DNA from: Selaginella moellendorffii
Lineage: Eukaryota; Streptophyta; Lycopodiopsida; Selaginellales; Selaginellaceae
DNA length: 64,000 bases
Reading direction: 5' to 3'
Assembly (NCBI RefSeq): GCF_000143415.4
Contig: NW_003314304.1
Span: forward strand, 1,478,841-1,542,840
Below are positions 57,573 to 64,000 of this stretch, in pieces. The position numbers and the translations under genes were made by a program. Within the stretch, counting starts at the first letter, position 1. Each line of letters begins with the position of its first letter. The notes under the pieces were generated by a model. It was not told the origin of the DNA. It made no database searches and saw only the letters and a list, made by a program, of their open reading frames with translations.

Positions 57573-58633
57573 GGGGACGCCGGGCTCGAACCCGGACCAG
57601 CGGATGCCGCGCCGCGCCGGACTCGAGCCACGGACCGGCGGTCTCGTCGCCGGACTCGAACCCGCCACCGTACGCTCTACGCCTCCACCGCTACCATACG
57701 CCTCTCTCTAGTTTATTATACGCCTCCAATCCTTGGTAGTGCTTCCTCATGATCACCTCTATGTGACAACCAACCCCGCGTAGAGTACGCGGGGTACGAC
57801 GTTTGAAACTCCATTCATTGGGCTTTGTTAAAGAGAATAACAGAGAGAACGCCACTGTAGCTAAACCTAGAAATCAAAAACTAAGGGGATGACAATGCTA
57901 GTAGTTCTTTTTTACATCGTGCCACCTTAACCCTAGCGAATAATAGAATATTCGCTGCCGGAGAATATTCCGGAATCGGCACATGATAGAGGGCAGTGAC
58001 AAGAGGTTTTGGGCCTTATTTTTATTGTTCGCTGGGAGTCCATGTTCCCTCTTTAGCTCCCCATGTGTGGCCTTTGTTTTTGTTGCCAGCCAAAGAAACA
58101 CACAGAAAGTTTGAAGGAGAGAGAGAGAGCGCAAAAATCTGAGAGGAGAGAAAGAAATGGGACCGGCTTTGATTGACTTTGCCGCGCTCCACTTCCCTTG
58201 ATCCCTCCATCTCCATCTCGTCCTTTTTCTTTTTCTATTCGGACTTGAACGATTCGATCCATGCCATGTTTCGCTCGAAGTCGATGGATCACTGCCCGAT
58301 CACTCCACCACTTCTTGTCAACTGGAAAAGTCTTTAAATTCCTCTCGCTGATGTGATCAGCACGGCATTAGCCTGAGATCAAGGCCGCAGATCATCCAGC
58401 AAAGTCTAAGCTTTTTGCCATGGATGTGACAAGCTAACGTGTTATCCAGAGCGCTTACAGGTTCCATTGTTTTTTCCATGACAATTCTTTTTCCTCTGGC
58501 GACCGGCACGAAAGTCGTCCGAAGCAACCCAAACTGGAAACAAGATACATGCCCAGTTTCTCGGACAGATTTCCTCAAGCCCGGCAGCACACGGAAGACG
58601 AAGAAATTCGTTAAAAAATCCACGAGCAAGCAG

Positions 58634-58635
<2 letters not shown>

Positions 58636-58671
<36 letters not shown>
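58636..58671 (+). repeat. GA microsatellite, expanded relative to copy A
   Basis: About 17-18 GA units here, against about 9-10 at the matching site in copy A (41864-41884). The flanks (CACGAGCAAG and CATAAAGAACTTTGCC) are identical in both copies. Confidence 0.85.
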
Positions 58672-58674
<3 letters not shown>

Positions 58675-60215
58675 AAGAACTTTGCCAAGCCCAAAGTCGT
58701 TGATGTTAAGCTAGGCCGTGCTTGAAGCGCGTGATGATGATCATGAAAGTTCCTGTTGAGATGCTCGGTGGATTCTCAGTGTCTCCAGCTCGAGACTTAT
58801 CGATCAATCCACAGTGTGCGGCAGCCATCGTTTCGCTCGATCGCTCCCTCATTTGCAAAAGCTCGGACTTCACGATCCTTCTCTTTCTGCCATGGATTCC
58901 TCCATGAAGAGACCACCGAGCCAAGTTGCGAGAGTGAGGTTAAGCTGTAGTGATCTTACGGACATCCTCTTTTTGGATTGCTTCCTTTTTTACTCCGCGT
59001 ATCGTATCGACACTGTTGTAGAAGAAACAAACGAGTTTTGGAGGTAGCAACTTCCCTTCCGTTTGATTGATACATGAAGAACAAGACATCGCTCGCAAGT
59101 GGAAGATCACACGGGAGATGTTTGGAGTCAAACTGGAACTTTCGTGATTGTTACGAGCACCTCCCCTGAATCCAGCGCCACACTATCTATCTGGTAATGT
59201 TTCAAAACGAGTAAACTAATCAGTGTTTGTTGGGAATGAATGTTTGTGCTGCTCGGCCACTTGCACTGCGGCAGCAGAGGAGGATGTTTTGCGGCAACTA
59301 TACCCGACTAAATCGAAGTACTTTAATTGCAATTTGCAAGATCACAAGTACTAGTCCTGAAGAAAAACAACGCGATGTGCTTATAATCAAGGCATTCATG
59401 CAACTCAAGTGGAAATTCACTATGTTTACCTGGGCTTTCCGAGGATGCTTCATCTGAATTGCATAGTGTCACCCTGCCGTATGAAAAAGACAAGAGAGAA
59501 ATTCTTACTCACTAGAGTTGAGGACATTTTATTCCTAGAAAATTACTATCAAGATTCTAATTCTAAAAGTTTTTCTTTTGTTTTCTTACAATTATAGTTT
59601 ATAGTTGATAACCTCCACTCCATAAACATAAGAAAATTAAAATATAAATATAGTAACAAGGATTCTTAAAAATTATTGCAAGAGTTTATATTACTATCTT
59701 TGCTCTTTGAGCTTATAGAGATTTTTTTCCATGCAATTAAAGAATTTCCTTGGAATTATGTGACACTAAGCTTGGCATTGATGTTTATATCCAAGACTTT
59801 GGGTTGAGGCTCACTCTAGATGAAAAAGTGGATGAGAGTAAATGTTACTTACATGACTAAGAGTTCTAAGTTATTAGTAGTGGCATTAAACTCTCCAAGG
59901 TGTAACTTTTAGTCCAAAAGTCCAATTTGACAATTTTACTCTAGCTACTACAATTTTTTCATTGTTGATACTCACTGTAGCTTCATTCAACTCTACACTC
60001 TTTTACTTGATTAAAGATGTAAAGTTTTGTGTCATGTTCTAGAATTTTGTCTATAGCTACAAGACCATAAATTTATCCATAAATGGATTGATATTACTAT
60101 AAATAATTAAAGAGAACAATTTGAGAGACAATCAATGGAGTTCAAATATAAAGGGAGGGCTCATGAATAAAAATGCATCTTATTTTTCAATCAGTATGTG
60201 TTTTGGGATATTTAG

Positions 60216-60272
60216 GGTTCAATGTTCTTGGGTTTAAGTAAAATATTAGGATGGGTGACTTTCTGGGAAGTT
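60216..60272 (+). repeat. 5S-rRNA-like internal promoter, best copy
   Basis: GTTCAATGTTCTTGGG, then AGTAAAATATTAGGATGGGT, then GACTTTCTGGGAAGT, align end to end with the plant 5S A box, intermediate element and C box (TAGGATGGGTGACCTCCYGGGAAGT). The 5' half of a 5S gene is missing. Downstream, about 60393-60412 reads AAGGGGTAGGGTGTCA, a plausible LTR end. This fits a Cassandra-like (TRIM) LTR with an embedded 5S domain, or a 5S-derived SINE. Confidence 0.7.
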
Positions 60273-60593
60273 TAAATTTAGGAGTTTACATTTCATATTA
60301 GAAAGGTCTTGGGTTTAACTCTATTAGTTGACTTAGAGGAATCACATCACATATTAATTAACATTTAGCAGGTTTAATTTGCTGCAACTAAGCTCGACCT
60401 AAGGGGTAGGGTGTCAAGAGAATGGGGCTCTCGACTTCTATTCATGAGGGCATAAACTTACAGAGAAGCGTGGTAGATTGTAGGCAACCAAAGAGAATGA
60501 CTTAAAAAATGATCCATGGGGTTTAAATATAGAGGAAAAAGGCCTATGAATAAACATGCACCCCCTTTTCCAATTGGTCAATGGTCATATTTG

Positions 60594-60628
60594 GGGTTAA
60601 GCATCTCTAGGCTGGGTGGGAAGTCCAA
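60594..60628 (+). repeat. 5S-rRNA-like remnant (second unit of copy B)
   Basis: GGGGTTAAGCATCTCTAGGC, then TGGGTGGGAAGTCC, keep the 5S A box and the C-box end. It lies about 380 bp after the previous unit, with similar flanking sequence (CCTATGAATAAACATGCA against CTCATGAATAAAAATGCA). The pair may be two LTRs of one short element. Confidence 0.6.
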
Positions 60629-63318
60629 ATTCAAGAACTTACAATTACTTCAATGCAAAGGTATAGTTTTCAACTTCTCTCTCTTCCTTTCATATTCTTT
60701 TTTTTGTTTTGCACTATGTAGTGAGTGAAATGCTTTCACTTGTAAGTTTCTCGCAGGTGCGTGAATAAGACTTGATTAAATCTTATAACCTGCTTTTCCA
60801 AAGTTACATTTAAGATGGCCGAGTGAGCAGTGTGATGTGCTTTTACAATCAAGTGAATAGTGTCTTGACTTCTGCTAATCAAAGTTTGCTTATGGATATA
60901 ATGTAAAATAGGTGGGGATGCAATAGGTTTGTTCATTTTTCTCCTAAAGAAAAATCATTCTTTTACTTCTTGTTAAATATATAGTTTTTGATTGTGATGT
61001 TCTTCACGTTTTTTTGAAGGGTGTAACATATGCTCCCTCAGCCAAAGATGTAATTGTTGATTCTATATTATAGGTAAAAGTTTGATAATTAGGATTGTTG
61101 CAGGTTTCAATCTTAATTTTGATACCAATTTTTAAAGTTTTACCAAGTTTATTTTAAATTAATAAGTTTAAAAATTTTTCTTGACAATCATGAGAAGTCA
61201 ACACTTTAAGTTGGAAAGATCACAAAGGTTAACCTTGACTATATAGTATCCAATTTTATTACAACTAAAATGTAGCTTGGATTATTCAATGATAATCTAA
61301 ACACTTAGCCATATGGAGATAAAATGATAATTATCAGCAACTTGCTCTAGATATTGCTTTCTAAGGAATTGTTCTTTTAAAAAACAATGGATTACTATTT
61401 TTATTCACAATCTTGAAAATTGTGGCTCTTATAAAAAATGATGTAAATATAACATATATGATATTTAGAAACTACAAATGTGAAAGATAAGTTTCTTCTC
61501 AAAACTCTTTAAATGTTACTTATGGTTTTATTGGAGAAATGTTATACAAGTATGTATCACTTTTGCAAAGCATGTAAATCAATAGCAATAACATCCTTTA
61601 TTCATAGTACTTCTTTCAAGAATGCAATTTCAATTCATCTCCAACATTTCAAATGCAACCACTTGTCCTATTATTCTTATGATCACTACTTTTTGTTGAT
61701 ATCTTAACTTTCAAGGACAACCCATGAATCTCAAGTGTTATTTGGTTTGGATATTTTAGTTAGTCCAAAGGTGCTACTCTCACTCATGTTATTTTTGGAA
61801 CATAAAATCTAAGTATTCCTTCTCTTCCTTTCTTTCTTTATAGTACAAAAATTGAATATAAAATTAAGTGGTCACTTGGTAAATACTTAGTACCACGAGG
61901 CATCCATAAATGTTTCCATGTTGGATATGAAAATGAAATACAATCCACTATTGATATCTAAGGAAAAGCTATCAATTTTAAATAAGGTTACTAACAACTT
62001 TAGTGATGGATTGTCCTAATCAACTTATTTGTATAAGTTTCTTTTAACACCAACAAAGCTTTCTTTCAAGAGCAAAAGAGGAAACTCTTGAGATTGTCCA
62101 ATTGTAAAGAGTAACAAAGATTAATCCAATCACTTACAAAATGATCTATAAATTTATAACAACATTTTGCCCAATCTCAGCAAAACCATTAGTAAATCAA
62201 AGTTCTAACCAACTTTTCATCTTTCCTTGATAATTTAGCTCCACTCGACTAGTATATAGAGCCCCAAGTTGAACAATGTACTTTCAAGATGGTCCTCTTT
62301 AACAAGTTCCATATATAAATAATATAGTGACTTACCCTTTCCTCTCTTGTGAATTATTGTTTAAAGAGAGTTTGTTTCTAATTCACTTAAATTTTCCCCT
62401 TCAGAAACCATTTAGTTTGGCATAAAATCTTAGCAACCCAATACTAAATACTAGCCCAAAACTTTGAGAAGAATATATCAACTAGTATATTAGTGATGAT
62501 TTGAAGCTTGTTTTGCCAATTTACAAGCTATGATAAACGATTCAGATATTGGTTCTCTAAATGAGGATGGGATAGAGATTGGGAGTAAGCCTAGGCAAAC
62601 ATCTCTAATCCAAACTTTTCCATTTTGCTCATAAACTTGATTAGCTTTGCAAAGGTTTCGATAGAGTTTGTTTTCAAATTTTTGCATGTTATAAATGTTT
62701 ATCAAGGCGATGTAAATAGGAGTACACTACAATTATGGCTTGTCTTTTTTGTTATGATGGTGGTGATCGCAACCATCACCATGCTTTCGGCATCGTTATA
62801 AATGATTAAATTTTCTTTTTTTACTTTAAGATCATCTAAAGGAGTCTCACTCATAATCTTTATAGGCCCTGATATTAATTTAAGTGTTTGTTAACCCTCA
62901 GATGTGTTTTTGCAACCACATCAACTTTGTACTTTGCTCTATGTGTCTAGTCCCACTTTGAATACCTAAAGGGCTACATAACCTCTCGGAAAGTCCAAAT
63001 TTAAAAACTTATATTTAGTATTAAAGAAGTCTTAAGTGTGACTCTATTAGTTGATTAAAAGAATTATACCACATGTTAAAATTGATATTTAATAGGTTTA
63101 GTTTACTCCAATTGGGCTTGACTCGACGGGTAGGGTGTTAAAAGAGCAAGGCTCTTAGAAAATCTGCAACTTTCAACTTCTATTTACGAGAGCGTAAACT
63201 TGCAAAAAAGCATGATGGATTATAAACAATAAAAAAAAATGACTCAAAAATTATTAATATTGTTTTAAATATAAAAATGTACCCTTTGTTCCAATTAGTT
63301 ATAAGTCTTTGGGTATTT

Positions 63319-63370
63319 GAGATTAAGCATCTTTAAATAATACGAGGTTGAATGATATTTTAGAAAGCTT
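63319..63370 (+). repeat. 5S-like remnant (copy B, distal site)
   Basis: GATTAAGCATCTTTAAATAA followed by GAATGATATTTTAGAAAG is the decayed counterpart of 45879-45930 in copy A. Confidence 0.45.
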
Positions 63371-64000
63371 AAATTCAGGAGATTATAGTGTCATAAACAA
63401 TATAAGTTTATGTTTGTAAAGAACATATCAAGAAAGAAAAAATTTTAAAATTACATAACCTTTTAAAAATGAAATATTTACTAGAATGCTAGAAATAAAT
63501 ATTTGGAGAGCCTTTTCATTAGAACTACTCCCAAATAACACTTGATGTGTTGCATATGAGTTCACAGTGAAAAATATCTTTATACTTCATTTTTAATAGA
63601 ATTATAAGTGGTGTTTAATGCATATTTTATATTTTCTAAAAGATATTTGCAAACACTTATAAAGAATTTGCTGTTAAATTATTGTCATTCAAGCACTTGC
63701 TTACAATAGTAAAAGTTCAATACAATGTTTGATTTTATAGGATGGCATATATGTATAATTGAGGAGAGTAAACAAATTTTTATATGGAGTTTAGTAAGTA
63801 AATAGAATTGTGTATAATAACAATTTTGATAAGTTTTTAAAGTGTAGTTTGTAACATCTTTTAACTAAACATTGATTCAAAAAATAGGTTGAAGTTGGTA
63901 AAGATAATATAAAGTTATCTTTAACAATATGTGATGATAAATAACAATTAAACATATATATTTAGTTTTGAAATGCACTATCTCAAAAGGTTTATTAATG

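Larger units (their letters stand above)
57573..64000 (+). repeat. Copy B of the large direct duplication
   Basis: This matches 40774-46530 in the same orientation and continues to the window edge. Paired short frames differ by only a few residues (for example IVMEKTMEPVSALDNTLACH in both). Differences from copy A include a longer GA microsatellite at about 58636-58670, an extra ~410 bp at 59519-59932, and an extra 5S-like unit at 60216-60600. No intact gene is recognised. Confidence 0.9.

Noticed and set aside
60216-60272. Functional 5S rRNA gene
   Set aside because: The 5' half of 5S is absent, the A box is altered, and no terminator follows at the right distance.
1-64000. CRISPR array, operon or bacterial defence system
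   Set aside because: Spliced eukaryotic genes with separate promoters. No spaced identical repeats.

Overview
The window looks like nuclear DNA of a vascular plant, most probably the lycophyte Selaginella (S. moellendorffii or a close relative). The genes are land-plant families: a farnesylated heavy-metal protein (HIPP), 3-ketoacyl-CoA synthase, EIN3/EIL, PHO1-type SPX, sucrose-phosphatase, plastid isopropylmalate synthase and organellar tyrosyl-tRNA synthetase. The genes are compact, with mostly 50-90 nt introns, several intronless genes and very short intergenic promoters. Species assignment is inferred from gene style, not from a database search.

Left arm (1-24.5 kb): an apparently intact Ty3/gypsy LTR retrotransposon with ~170-bp LTRs (293-5275, minus strand) is followed by a HIPP gene, a tRNA-Glu(CUC), an intronless KCS gene, a SEC14-type lipid-transfer gene and a divergent importin-beta/ARM-repeat gene. 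A degenerate, colinear partial copy of the importin gene lies 1.6 kb downstream of its parent. Then comes an inositol polyphosphate 5-phosphatase gene.

Middle (25-40 kb): a dense housekeeping cluster. An LRRC40-like LRR protein, a plastid S1-domain protein (SRRP1-like) and V-ATPase subunit C are all on the minus strand. A 94-bp divergent promoter carrying a perfect 16-bp telo-box palindrome separates V-ATPase C from isopropylmalate synthase. An intronless organellar tyrosyl-tRNA synthetase follows, with degenerate repeats derived from its own 3' end, and then an intronless EIN3-like transcription factor rich in poly-Gln and poly-His.

Right arm (40.7-64 kb): most of this arm is built from a large direct duplication. 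Copy A (40774 to about 46.5 kb) is repeated as copy B (57573 to the window end) at an offset of about 17 kb. The left end of copy B contains a piece of the EIN3 coding region fused at its CAG tract. Inside both copies are AT-rich tracts with several remnants that resemble the internal promoter of 5S rRNA, as in Cassandra-type elements. Between the copies lie an LRR-Roc-COR (Roco) GTPase gene and three adjacent decayed genes: a kelch protein, a PHO1/SPX protein and a sucrose-phosphatase. There is an assembly gap at 47302-47659, next to tandem repeats of the Roco gene's 3' end.

Functionally the intact genes are unrelated housekeeping or signalling genes (lipid elongation, nuclear transport, phosphoinositide signalling, leucine synthesis, organelle translation, vacuolar acidification, ethylene signalling). 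There is no operon-like pathway. The notable biology is structural: local duplication followed by decay, 5S-derived repeats, divergent telo-box promoters, and a plant Roco protein whose domain ends are unusual.
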